Assembly: GCA_024762755.1 (NCBI GenBank)
Contig: JANTGX010000140.1
Span: forward strand, 1 to 6,028
Source: Gammaproteobacteria bacterium
Lineage (GTDB): Bacteria; Pseudomonadota; Gammaproteobacteria; SZUA-152
Direction of reading: 5' to 3'
DNA: 6,028 nucleotides
The notes beneath the pieces were generated by a model. The model did not search any database and was not told the origin of the DNA. It was given only the letters and a program-made list of their open reading frames with translations. This document shows positions 1 through 5,765 of the stretch, one piece after another. The position numbers and the translations under genes are program-made. Each line of letters starts with the position of its first letter. The first letter of the stretch is position 1.

Positions 1-1081
1 CCCGCCAGGTCCAGGGATGGGTCAGGTCGCGCGGCCAGATGCGCCGGCCCCAGTCGTCCTTCAGGCGCTTGCCGGAGGTGATGTTGCCGCGCCCGGCCTT
101 GCCATGGCACTTGCTGCAGATCTTCTCCAGCACCTCGCCTCCGCGCGCCACCGAGGCGGCGCTGTAGGCCACTTGGCCGTCGAGGGGTTCGCGCGCCTCG
201 ATGCGGCGGAAATCGCGGCCCAGATAGCGGCCGTCACCGTCGAAGTCGTCCTCGGCGGCCGTCTCCGGCGCCCAGGTACCGCTCACGTCGAAGGACTTGA
301 TGACGGGCAGCAGGCTGCGGATCTGTGCCGAGCTCAGTAACTCGCCCCAGGGCGGCATGGCGGTGCCATGCAGGCCACTTTCGATGGTGGCGATCAGGTC
401 CTCGTCGCGCGGCGGCAGGTCGCCGGGGGAGGTCTTGTACTTGAACAGGCCGAGGCTGAAATCGCGCGGGCGTGGGTACAGATGGGCCGCCGCCGGGCCG
501 TCGCCCTGCCCCTGCTCGCCATGGCAGGCACGGCAGCGCTGGCGATACAGGGCCATCCCCTGCGGCAGGGCGATGGCCGCCTGCGCCGCCGCCGGCTGAG
601 TGAGGGTGTCGTACAGATAGCCGGCGACTCGCTGCACCTCCTCCCGCTTCAGGCGTCCGTGCCAGTCGCCGCTGCCGTCCTTGTCGCGCCAGAAGACGAA
701 GGCCTCCTGCAGGTCCATGGCCCGCGCCAGGTCGTCCAGGCTCGGTGCCTGTCCCGGTGGCAGGAGCGTGGCACGCACGTCGCCGTGACAGTAGAAACAA
801 TCCTGGTAATAGAGCACCCGGCCGGTCTCCACCAGGGTCACATAGGCGGCCTCGCCCTCGGCCAGGGCGGCGCGTCGCAGGGGGGTATCGAGGGAGGTCA
901 GGCCGTAATGGCTGCCGAAATCCGCCGGCGGCCGATCCTGTGCTGACAGGCTGATGGGGAGCGCCTCCTCGTGTGGCGGCTGCAGGGCATAGGTCAGCCA
1001 GGCCGCGGCGACGGCCACCGCCGTCAGCAGCAGCCAGCCAGGCCAGGTCGTCCTGGACGTCCATCGGCCGGCCGTCTTCAT
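1..1081 (-). CDS. Membrane-anchored multihaem c-type cytochrome, 3' end outside window
   Basis: Reading the minus strand from the ATG at 1081 gives 360 codons with no stop, running off the left edge. The N-terminus is basic (K2, R6, R10) followed by a hydrophobic stretch at about residues 13-34, a signal anchor or uncleaved signal, so the haem domains should be periplasmic. Three CXXCH haem c sites are visible: C95-F-Y-C98-H99, C183-R-A-C186-H187 and C322-S-K-C325-H326. M242 in a G-T-A-M-P-P-W context is a likely sixth ligand for the second haem. The regions after haems 2 and 3 resemble each other (CHG-x2-G-x-G, then P-R-D), so they look like tandem class I cytochrome modules; a matching Met ligand for haem 3 would lie beyond the edge. 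Asp/Gly-rich loops at 133-139 and 279-290 resemble calcium-binding loops. It is an electron carrier or the cytochrome subunit of a periplasmic oxidoreductase; the partner is not visible. It is divergent from the hydrogenase operon. Cytochrome identity is secure; specific function is not. Confidence 0.9.
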   Translation of the reverse strand, partial: MKTAGRWTSRTTWPGWLLLTAVAVAAAWLTYALQPPHEEALPISLSAQDRPPADFGSHYGLTSLDTPLRRAALAEGEAAYVTLVETGRVLYYQDCFYCHGDVRATLLPPGQAPSLDDLARAMDLQEAFVFWRDKDGSGDWHGRLKREEVQRVAGYLYDTLTQPAAAQAAIALPQGMALYRQRCRACHGEQGQGDGPAAAHLYPRPRDFSLGLFKYKTSPGDLPPRDEDLIATIESGLHGTAMPPWGELLSSAQIRSLLPVIKSFDVSGTWAPETAAEDDFDGDGRYLGRDFRRIEAREPLDGQVAYSAASVARGGEVLEKICSKCHGKAGRGNITSGKRLKDDWGRRIWPRDLTHPWTWR

Positions 1082-1095
1082 GCCCCTGCGCTCAT
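1078..1095 (-). other. Five-codon mini-ORF (M-S-A-G-A) overlapping the cytochrome start
   Basis: On the minus strand the ATG at 1095 begins M-S-A-G-A and ends in a TGA at 1080-1078 that overlaps the cytochrome ATG at 1081-1079 as ATGA. The good Shine-Dalgarno (AGGAG within 1102-1110) lies 9 nt before this mini-ORF ATG but 23 nt before the cytochrome ATG. The cytochrome ATG has only AGGGG one base upstream, too close for normal use. This geometry suggests that ribosomes load at the mini-ORF and restart on the cytochrome. The same frame stays open back to 1299, but most of that overlaps the predicted promoter and the hydB start. Whether the peptide is made is inference. Confidence 0.35.
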
Positions 1096-1101
1096 CGGGT
1101 G

Positions 1102-1110
1102 CCTCTCCTC
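1102..1110 (-). promoter_or_regulatory. Strong Shine-Dalgarno upstream of the cytochrome
   Basis: The minus strand reads GAGGAGAGG here, a close match to the anti-Shine-Dalgarno complement. Its spacing fits the ATG at 1095 better than the cytochrome ATG at 1081. No alternative in-frame start for the cytochrome was found nearer to it. Confidence 0.6.
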
Positions 1111-1157
1111 GCTTTTCCTGTGGTTCGACGCAGCGACATGATCCCGCCTCGAGCTGA

Positions 1158-1175
1158 GCGGGCACTGAATGCCGC
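1158..1175. repeat. Short imperfect inverted repeat at the predicted cytochrome transcription start
   Basis: GCGGGCA, a 5-base CTGAA loop and TGCCGC form arms of six pairs with one bulged G. It lies within about 20 bp downstream of the predicted -10 element, so it could be an operator half-site pair or a small 5' hairpin in the leader. It is short enough to be chance in this GC-rich DNA. Confidence 0.25.
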
Positions 1176-1183
1176 CACGCGCC

Positions 1184-1212
1184 AGTATAGCCGCCACCCC
1201 TGTCGGCGTCAG
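1184..1212 (-). promoter_or_regulatory. Candidate sigma70-type promoter for the cytochrome
   Basis: On the minus strand CTGACG (1212-1207, 4 of 6 matches to TTGACA) is followed after exactly 17 bp by TATACT (1189-1184, 5 of 6 matches to TATAAT). This places a transcription start near 1177 and a leader of about 95 nt before the cytochrome ATG. In GC-rich DNA a TATACT hexamer at ideal spacing is notable, but this rests on consensus matching alone. Confidence 0.42.
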
Positions 1213-1279
1213 GCGCTTCCCTTTCAGCGATCGCCGGTACACACTATCGACCATCCATCGTGGGGGGGCGATACGGACG

Positions 1280-2380
1280 ATGACGTCATTTCTAGCCAAT
1301 GAGCAGGCGCTCGAGGACTGGCTGCGGCGGCAGGCGGAACGGCACGAGGTCTACTGGCCGCAGCGCATGGGCAAGGCCAGTTATGCCTTCCAGCGACTGC
1401 GCCGGCGCAGTCCGCTGCGCCTCGATCGCCTCGACGACGCCCCCGCCAGCAAGCCCTTTCGCGCCAGCGCCTGCGTGGTACCGCCCGGTCGCCTGCTGGC
1501 CCCCATGCAGGAGTTGCTTTACCGCTTCGAGCCCGACGACGACGGTGGCTACCGTTTCATCCCCTGCCTCGACCCCACAGAGCGCCTCATCGCCGGCATC
1601 CGCCCCTGCGACCTCAAGGCCATCCATTTGATGGACGCCGTCAACGCCGAGGGTGTGCCCGACGCCCACTATCTCACCCGCCGCGCGCACACCACCCTGA
1701 TCGCCAGCAACTGCCTGCAGCCCTGCGACGCACACTGCTTCTGCGAGGCCGCCGGTTCCCTCGACTGGCGCGAGGGGGCCGACGTCTTCCTCACCCCGCA
1801 GGCCGATGGCCAGCAGCTGGTGGAATGCCTGACGCCGCGCGGCGAGGCCCTCTGTGCGGACGCCGGTTTCAGTCCCTGTGACGCGCCAGAGGAACGCCGC
1901 CAGAGCGCCGAGGCCCACCGGCCGCAGCCCTTCGGCCGTCAGTTCGACGCCCCCCTGGTAAAGGTGATGGCGGCCGTCGACGAAACCTGGGACTCGCCCG
2001 TGTGGGATAAACACGTCGAACGCTGTTTCTCCTGTGGCACCTGCAACCTGGTCTGCCCCACCTGCTACTGCTTCGACATGCGCGACGATCTGGACATCGA
2101 ACACCCCGGTTGCGGCAGTCGCAGCCGCTGCGCCGACGGCTGCATGCTGCCCGAGTTCGCCGAGGTGGCCGGTGGCCACAACTTCCGCGCCACCCCCGCC
2201 GCTCGCCAGCGCCACCGGGTCAAGCGCAAGCTCGCCTATTTGCCGACGCAGTTCGCCGACGGCAGCTTCTGCGTCGGTTGCGGCCGCTGCGGCCACCAGT
2301 GCACGGTGGACATCGACATCTTCGACATCGCCAACGACCTGGCCGCGGCCTCGGAGGCACCCCATGCAGCCGATGACTGA
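1280..2380 (+). CDS. hydB: Group 3b hydrogenase / sulfhydrogenase beta subunit (iron-sulfur)
   Basis: This 366-residue protein is the electron-transfer subunit that relays electrons between the hydrogenase small subunit and the flavoprotein HydG. Its length suits the HydB / anaerobic sulfite reductase A family. The N-terminal part carries R108-P-C110-D and a Cys-rich N-C145...C149...C153-F-C155 segment typical of this family. The C-terminal half has C249-x2-C252-x2-C255-x3-C259 running into P-T-C262-Y-C264, then V296-A-G-G-H-N-F-R303, and a second [4Fe-4S] ferredoxin motif C331-x2-C334-x2-C337-x3-C341, where Thr replaces the usual Pro after the last Cys. I chose the ATG at 1280: the 37 codons that could extend it upstream cross the intergenic region and look non-coding. 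Its ribosome binding site is weak, a run of seven G (1262-1268) 11 nt before the ATG. The end overlaps hydG by 17 bp. Sulfite reductase A is the alternative reading, but the hydD and hydA genes downstream favour hydrogenase. Confidence 0.9.
   Translation: MTSFLANEQALEDWLRRQAERHEVYWPQRMGKASYAFQRLRRRSPLRLDRLDDAPASKPFRASACVVPPGRLLAPMQELLYRFEPDDDGGYRFIPCLDPTERLIAGIRPCDLKAIHLMDAVNAEGVPDAHYLTRRAHTTLIASNCLQPCDAHCFCEAAGSLDWREGADVFLTPQADGQQLVECLTPRGEALCADAGFSPCDAPEERRQSAEAHRPQPFGRQFDAPLVKVMAAVDETWDSPVWDKHVERCFSCGTCNLVCPTCYCFDMRDDLDIEHPGCGSRSRCADGCMLPEFAEVAGGHNFRATPAARQRHRVKRKLAYLPTQFADGSFCVGCGRCGHQCTVDIDIFDIANDLAAASEAPHAADD
2353..2357 (+). promoter_or_regulatory. Ribosome binding site deciding the hydG start
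   Basis: GGAGG inside the hydB coding region lies 6 nt before the ATG at 2364 and 15 nt before the next in-frame ATG at 2373. This favours 2364 as the hydG start. Confidence 0.65.
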
Positions 2381-3203
2381 GTTCGATCCCGCCCCGCTCA
2401 TCCCGCGCAACGCGCGCATCCTCGACAGCCGGCGGGTGACGGCCAAGGAGCGTCACTTCCGCCTCGCCCTGGAGGCGCCCCTCGGCCACCGCCCCGGGCA
2501 GTTCGTCATGCTCTCCCTGCCGGGGGTGGGCGAGGCCCCCATCTCCATCTCCTGCGGGCCCGGCGACGAGCGCGAGGTGGAACTGGTGATCCGCGCCTGC
2601 GGCAGCCTCACCCACGCCCTGCACCAGCGCCAGGCAGGCGACGTGGTGGGCCTGCGCGGCCCCTTCGGCAATGGCTTCGACCTGCAGGACTTCGAGCAGC
2701 GCGACACCGTCATCGTCGCCGGTGGCCTGGGGCTGGCGCCACTGCGCTCGCTCATCGAGCCGCTGGCGGCCCGGCCGCGCCGCTACGGCCACGTGACCCT
2801 CATCAGCGGCTGCCGCACGCCGGCCGACGAACTCTACCGCGACAAGCTGCGCGCCTGGGCGCAGCTGCCGCACGTGGACGTCATCCGCCTGGTCAACGAC
2901 ACCGCCCACCAACCGTGGGACGGCGAGGTGGGCCTGGTCACCGCGCCCATCCCGCGCCTCGACCTGGAGATCCCCAACACCCTTGCCGTGCTCTGCGGGC
3001 CGCCGGTGATGTACAAGTTCGTCATCATGGCGCTGGCCGCGCGCGGCATGCAGAACGAACAGATCTACGTCGACCTAGAGCGGCGCATGCGCTGCGGCAT
3101 CGGCAAGTGTGGCCATTGCCAGATCAACCAGGTCTACTGTTGCCGTTCGGGGCCAGTGTTTCGCTTCGACGAGGTCGCCACCCTACCGGAGGCCCTGACA
3201 TGA
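2364..3203 (+). CDS. hydG: Group 3b hydrogenase gamma subunit, FAD/NAD(P)-binding
   Basis: This 279-residue flavoprotein of the ferredoxin-NADP reductase superfamily (HydG / AsrB / dihydroorotate dehydrogenase electron-transfer type) exchanges electrons with NAD(P)(H) in the cytoplasm. The N-terminal beta-barrel FAD domain shows R-P-G-Q-F and E57-A-P-I-S-I-S63, the family's version of the flavin-binding motif. The nucleotide-binding domain begins with V118-A-G-G-L-G-L-A-P-L-R128 and has the late C-G-P-P-x-M motif. The C-terminal [2Fe-2S] site is C244-x4-C249-x2-C252-x7-C260, with an extra adjacent C259. NAD versus NADP preference cannot be judged from sequence alone. The start overlaps the hydB end by 17 bp, and the stop overlaps the hydD start (ATGA), so expression is probably coupled. 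Family and subunit identity are strongly supported by gene order. Confidence 0.92.
   Translation: MQPMTEFDPAPLIPRNARILDSRRVTAKERHFRLALEAPLGHRPGQFVMLSLPGVGEAPISISCGPGDEREVELVIRACGSLTHALHQRQAGDVVGLRGPFGNGFDLQDFEQRDTVIVAGGLGLAPLRSLIEPLAARPRRYGHVTLISGCRTPADELYRDKLRAWAQLPHVDVIRLVNDTAHQPWDGEVGLVTAPIPRLDLEIPNTLAVLCGPPVMYKFVIMALAARGMQNEQIYVDLERRMRCGIGKCGHCQINQVYCCRSGPVFRFDEVATLPEALT
3188..3192 (+). promoter_or_regulatory. Ribosome binding site of hydD
   Basis: GGAGG within the end of hydG sits 7 nt before the ATG at 3200, an ideal spacing. It supports the ATGA-overlapping start of hydD. Confidence 0.7.
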
Positions 3204-3976
3204 AACCCAAGATCGCCTTCTTCGACATGGCCAGTTGCGAGGGCTGCCAGTTGGCCATCCTCGACTGCGAGGACATCTTCCTCCACATCCTCGACCTGGT
3301 GGAGATCGTCGAATTCCGCGAGGCCCTGTCGGAGACGGCGCCGCGTTTCGACATCGCCTTCGTCGAGGGCAGCATCCACCGCGAGATGGACGCCGAACGC
3401 CTGCGCTCGATCCGCGCGCGCTGTGACTGGCTGGTATCCCTCGGCGCCTGTGCCTACAACGGCAACGTACAGGCCCGTTCCAACGCCCTCGCCCCCGGCG
3501 AGAACATGCTGCGCGTATACGGCCCCGAGGCCTATCACCGCACCCAGACCGACCCCCACTACTGGCCCCTGTGGGCACACAGCCGGGTGCGCCCGCTGAG
3601 CCAGGTGGTGGCGGTGGACTACCACCTGCGCGGCTGCCCGGTGGACCGCGAGGAATTCCTCCAGCTGCTCAAGCGCCGTATCGCCGGCGCCCTGCCGCGG
3701 GTCGCCGCGCAGGCGGTGTGCGTCGAATGCAAACGCGCCGGCAACGAGTGTGTCTTCGAGCACGGCGACACCTGCCTCGGTCCCGTCACCTGGGCCGGCT
3801 GCAACGCCGTGTGCATCGGCGGCGGCTATCGTTGCGACGGCTGCCGCGGACTGCTGCCCGGGGCCAACCTCGCCGCCCACCGCGAGCTGCTGCGCGAACA
3901 CGGCCTGAGCGAGGCCGAGATCGACAACCGCTATCGCCTGTTCTGTGCCGAAGAAGTCGCCGAGGCCACCGCATGA
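3200..3976 (+). CDS. hydD: Group 3b [NiFe] hydrogenase small (delta) subunit
   Basis: This 258-residue protein carries the iron-sulfur chain that links the Ni-Fe site to HydB. The proximal cluster ligands are C13 and C16 (S-C-E-G-C), C84 (G-A-C-A-Y) and C146 (R-G-C-P-V-D), the conserved pattern of [NiFe] hydrogenase small subunits. The C-terminal third is Cys-rich: C174, C177, C184 and C192, then C201, C205, C212 and C215 ending in C-D-G-C-R-G, enough for two more clusters as in group 3 enzymes. The residue after C205 is Ile, where relatives usually have Pro. There is no twin-arginine signal, so the enzyme should be cytoplasmic, unlike uptake hydrogenases. Both ends share ATGA overlaps with neighbours. 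The related F420-non-reducing hydrogenase subunit MvhG is a less likely reading because of the HydB/HydG partners. Confidence 0.93.
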   Translation: MKPKIAFFDMASCEGCQLAILDCEDIFLHILDLVEIVEFREALSETAPRFDIAFVEGSIHREMDAERLRSIRARCDWLVSLGACAYNGNVQARSNALAPGENMLRVYGPEAYHRTQTDPHYWPLWAHSRVRPLSQVVAVDYHLRGCPVDREEFLQLLKRRIAGALPRVAAQAVCVECKRAGNECVFEHGDTCLGPVTWAGCNAVCIGGGYRCDGCRGLLPGANLAAHRELLREHGLSEAEIDNRYRLFCAEEVAEATA

Positions 3977-5274
3977 ACGACAAGACCTACACCATCGAGG
4001 TCGACCACGTGACCCGCGTCGAGGGCCACGGCAGCATCCGCGTCTCCGCACGCGATGGCCGGGTGGAGGACCTGACCCTGTCCATCACCGAGGCCAACCG
4101 TTTCTTCGAGAGCTTCACCGAGGGCATGTCGCCGCACGAGATCCCGTGGATCGTCGGTCGCATCTGCGGCATCTGCTGCGTCGGCCACCAGCTGGCGGCG
4201 AGCAAGGCGGTGGAGGCGGCGCTGGGGCTGACGGTCAGCGCGCAGAGCCGGCGTCTGCGCAAGCTGCTCAACGAGTCGCAGATCCTGCAGAGCCACATCC
4301 TGCACGTGTACTTTCTTGCCGTGCCGGACTATGTCGGCGTACCCAGCGTGCTGCCATTGATCAAGACCCACCCCGAGGTGGTCAAGCGCGCCCTGGCCCT
4401 CAAGCACCTGGCCAACGAATTCACCCGCGTCATCGGCGGCCGTGCCCTGCACCCCATGGCCAACACCCTGCGCGGCTGGCGCAAACTGCCGGACCTGGAG
4501 GCGCTGGAGGGCATCCGCGAAAACCTGTTCACCGCCCTGCCCGATCTCGACGCCAGCGTGGGCATCGTCGCCGACCTCGCGGTGCCGGCGTTCGAGCGCG
4601 AGACCGAATACGTCTCCCTCACCCACCCGGACGAATACGCCCTGTACGACGGCGAGATCTACAGCTCCGACACGCGTGAGACCGTGCCAGTGGCCGACTA
4701 CCGCCGGGTAACCAATGAATTCACCGTGCCCCACTCCACCGCCAAGTACGCCCGCTGGCACCGCGAGTCCTACATGGTCGGCGCCCTGGCGCGCGTCAAC
4801 AACAACTATTCCCAGTTACACCCCAAGGCGCAGGAGGCGGCCGAGCGCCTCGGCCTGCGCGTGCCCTGCTTCAATCCCTACATGAACAACGCCGCGCAGG
4901 TGGTGGAGATCGTGCACTGCGCGCACAACTCGCTGGCCATGCTCGAGGCGGTGCTGGACGAGGGCCTGGTGGAGGAAGACATCGGCTACACGCCGGGGCC
5001 GGGCACCGGCGCCGGGGCGGTGGAGGTGCCGCGCGGGGTGCTGTTCCACGAATACCGTTTCGACGACGAGGGCCGCTGCCGCGGCGCCGACGCGGTGATC
5101 CCCACCAGCCAGAACATCAACAACATCGAGCGCGACATGAAGGCCTTCGCCCCGCGCATGGTGGCGGAGATGACGCGCGACGAGGTGACCCTGCACCTGG
5201 AGATGCTGCTGCGCGCCTACGATCCCTGCATTTCCTGCTCGGTGCACCTGCTGGACGTGGAATTCATCCCATGA
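3973..5274 (+). CDS. hydA: Group 3b [NiFe] hydrogenase large (alpha) subunit
   Basis: This 433-residue catalytic subunit holds the Ni-Fe(CN)2CO site and interconverts H2 with protons and electrons. The nickel ligands are intact: R63-I-C65-G-I-C68-C-V-G-H72 near the N-terminus and D417-P-C419-I-S-C422-S-V-H425 at the C-terminus. Other family motifs are T14-R-V-E17-G-H-G, R157-A-L-H160-P161, V350-E-V-P-R354-G (the conserved active-site Arg loop) and P377-T-S-Q-N381. An 8-residue tail (L-L-D-V-E-F-I-P) after H425 is the peptide expected to be removed by the adjacent maturation protease, which implies that nickel insertion is checked. The start is the ATG overlapping the hydD stop, with GAGG (3962-3965) 7 nt upstream. 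C69 next to ligand C68 is an extra Cys. The cysteine pattern looks like an active enzyme; the direction of reaction in vivo is unknown. Confidence 0.95.
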   Translation: MNDKTYTIEVDHVTRVEGHGSIRVSARDGRVEDLTLSITEANRFFESFTEGMSPHEIPWIVGRICGICCVGHQLAASKAVEAALGLTVSAQSRRLRKLLNESQILQSHILHVYFLAVPDYVGVPSVLPLIKTHPEVVKRALALKHLANEFTRVIGGRALHPMANTLRGWRKLPDLEALEGIRENLFTALPDLDASVGIVADLAVPAFERETEYVSLTHPDEYALYDGEIYSSDTRETVPVADYRRVTNEFTVPHSTAKYARWHRESYMVGALARVNNNYSQLHPKAQEAAERLGLRVPCFNPYMNNAAQVVEIVHCAHNSLAMLEAVLDEGLVEEDIGYTPGPGTGAGAVEVPRGVLFHEYRFDDEGRCRGADAVIPTSQNINNIERDMKAFAPRMVAEMTRDEVTLHLEMLLRAYDPCISCSVHLLDVEFIP

Positions 5275-5762
5275 GCACCCTCACCGTCGCCGGTATCGGC
5301 AGCCCGCTGCGCGGTGACGATGGCATCGGCCTGGCCCTGGTGGCGGGGCTGGCGCCCACGGCGGGGGTGGTCTGCGCACAATGGGCCGACAGCGATGCCC
5401 TCGACCTCGCCCATCACCTGCTGCAGTGCCCGGGTCCGGTGTTGCTGGTCGACTGCGCCGAGATGGGCCTCGCACCCGGTGACTGGCGCCGCTTCCGCCT
5501 GCACCCCGCGGCCGAGGCGCGGCTGATCGCGCACAGCCGCAGCCTCTCCACCCACGGCCTGGGCCTGGCCGAGGCCCTGGCCATCGCCACCCAACTGGGC
5601 CTGGACGTATCGGTGCAGGCCTTCGGTGTGCAGCCCTACCGGCTCGCACACGGCGGCCTCAGCGAGGCCATGCAGGCACGCCTGCCGCAGCTGCAGCAGG
5701 CGCTCGCCGAAACGGTGGCCCAACTCGTCGGCCTACCCGCAGACCACGCACAGGAGGCATGA
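5271..5762 (+). CDS. [NiFe] hydrogenase maturation endopeptidase (peptidase M52, HycI/HyaD type)
   Basis: This 163-residue protein cleaves the C-terminal tail of the nickel-loaded large subunit so that the active site can close. It starts with the family motif G8-I-G-S-P-L-R-G-D16-D17-G-I-G; Ser replaces the common Asn at position 11. The three predicted nickel-sensing residues by family alignment are D16, D61 (L-L-V-D-C) and H95 (S-T-H-G-L-G). A later A-F-G-V-Q-P segment and the length of about 160 residues also fit. The ATG overlaps the hydA stop (ATGA) and has only a weak GTGGA 9 nt upstream, so translation is probably coupled to hydA. Adjacency implies that HydA is its substrate. By eye I cannot decide between HycI, HybD or HyaD subfamilies. 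Confidence 0.9.
   Translation: MSTLTVAGIGSPLRGDDGIGLALVAGLAPTAGVVCAQWADSDALDLAHHLLQCPGPVLLVDCAEMGLAPGDWRRFRLHPAAEARLIAHSRSLSTHGLGLAEALAIATQLGLDVSVQAFGVQPYRLAHGGLSEAMQARLPQLQQALAETVAQLVGLPADHAQEA
5752..5757 (+). promoter_or_regulatory. Near-perfect ribosome binding site of the receiver gene
   Basis: AGGAGG lies 8 nt before the ATG at 5766, inside the end of the protease gene. Another ATG at 5759 is in a different frame and too close to it. This is the strongest ribosome binding site on the plus strand, suggesting the receiver protein is made independently and perhaps in larger amounts than the protease. Confidence 0.75.
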
Positions 5763-5765
5763 GCC

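Larger units (their letters stand above)
1082..1279. other. Divergent intergenic region between cytochrome and hydB
   Basis: This 198-bp stretch separates the divergent starts at 1081 and 1280 and must carry control signals for both directions. On the minus strand there is a sigma70-like promoter candidate and a strong Shine-Dalgarno. On the plus strand I found no convincing -35/-10 pair, no GG-N10-GC sigma54 element and no FNR/ANR-type half-site pair. No RNA gene or terminator was recognised. Confidence 0.7.

Noticed and set aside
368..946. Plus-strand open frame (192 codons) in the cytochrome region
   Set aside because: Antisense of the cytochrome; no motif and no plausible ribosome binding site.
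234..1064. Minus-strand open frame (276 codons) in the cytochrome region
   Set aside because: Out of frame with the haem-binding reading; Arg/Gly/Ala-rich and lacks motifs, whereas the other frame gives three CXXCH sites.
1169..1279. 37-codon N-terminal extension of hydB
   Set aside because: It covers the divergent promoter region, has no family resemblance, and the remaining 366-residue form fits the usual length.
1082..1279. Sigma54 or FNR/ANR site for the hydrogenase operon
   Set aside because: Candidate GG/GC pairs had spacings of 8, 9 or 11 instead of 10, and no TTGAT-N4-ATCAA-like sequence was present.
1096..1299. Upstream part of a 73-codon minus-strand frame ending in the mini-ORF
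   Set aside because: It overlaps the hydB start and the predicted promoter and has no recognisable content; only the last five codons have a good ribosome binding site.
1292..2446. Long minus-strand open frame (384 codons) opposite hydB
   Set aside because: Its translation is Ala/Gly/Val-rich without recognisable motifs and mirrors hydB codons; GC-rich genes routinely create such antisense frames.
3134..4051. Long minus-strand open frame (305 codons) opposite hydD
   Set aside because: Low-complexity antisense shadow of hydD, which has all expected cluster ligands.
3931..4761. Minus-strand open frame (276 codons) opposite hydA
   Set aside because: Antisense of conserved hydA sequence including the first nickel motif; no domain visible.
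4993..5016. G/C-rich repetitive stretch in hydA as possible insertion or repeat
   Set aside because: It encodes a Pro/Gly-rich loop just before the conserved V-E-V-P-R-G motif, in frame and compatible with the family.
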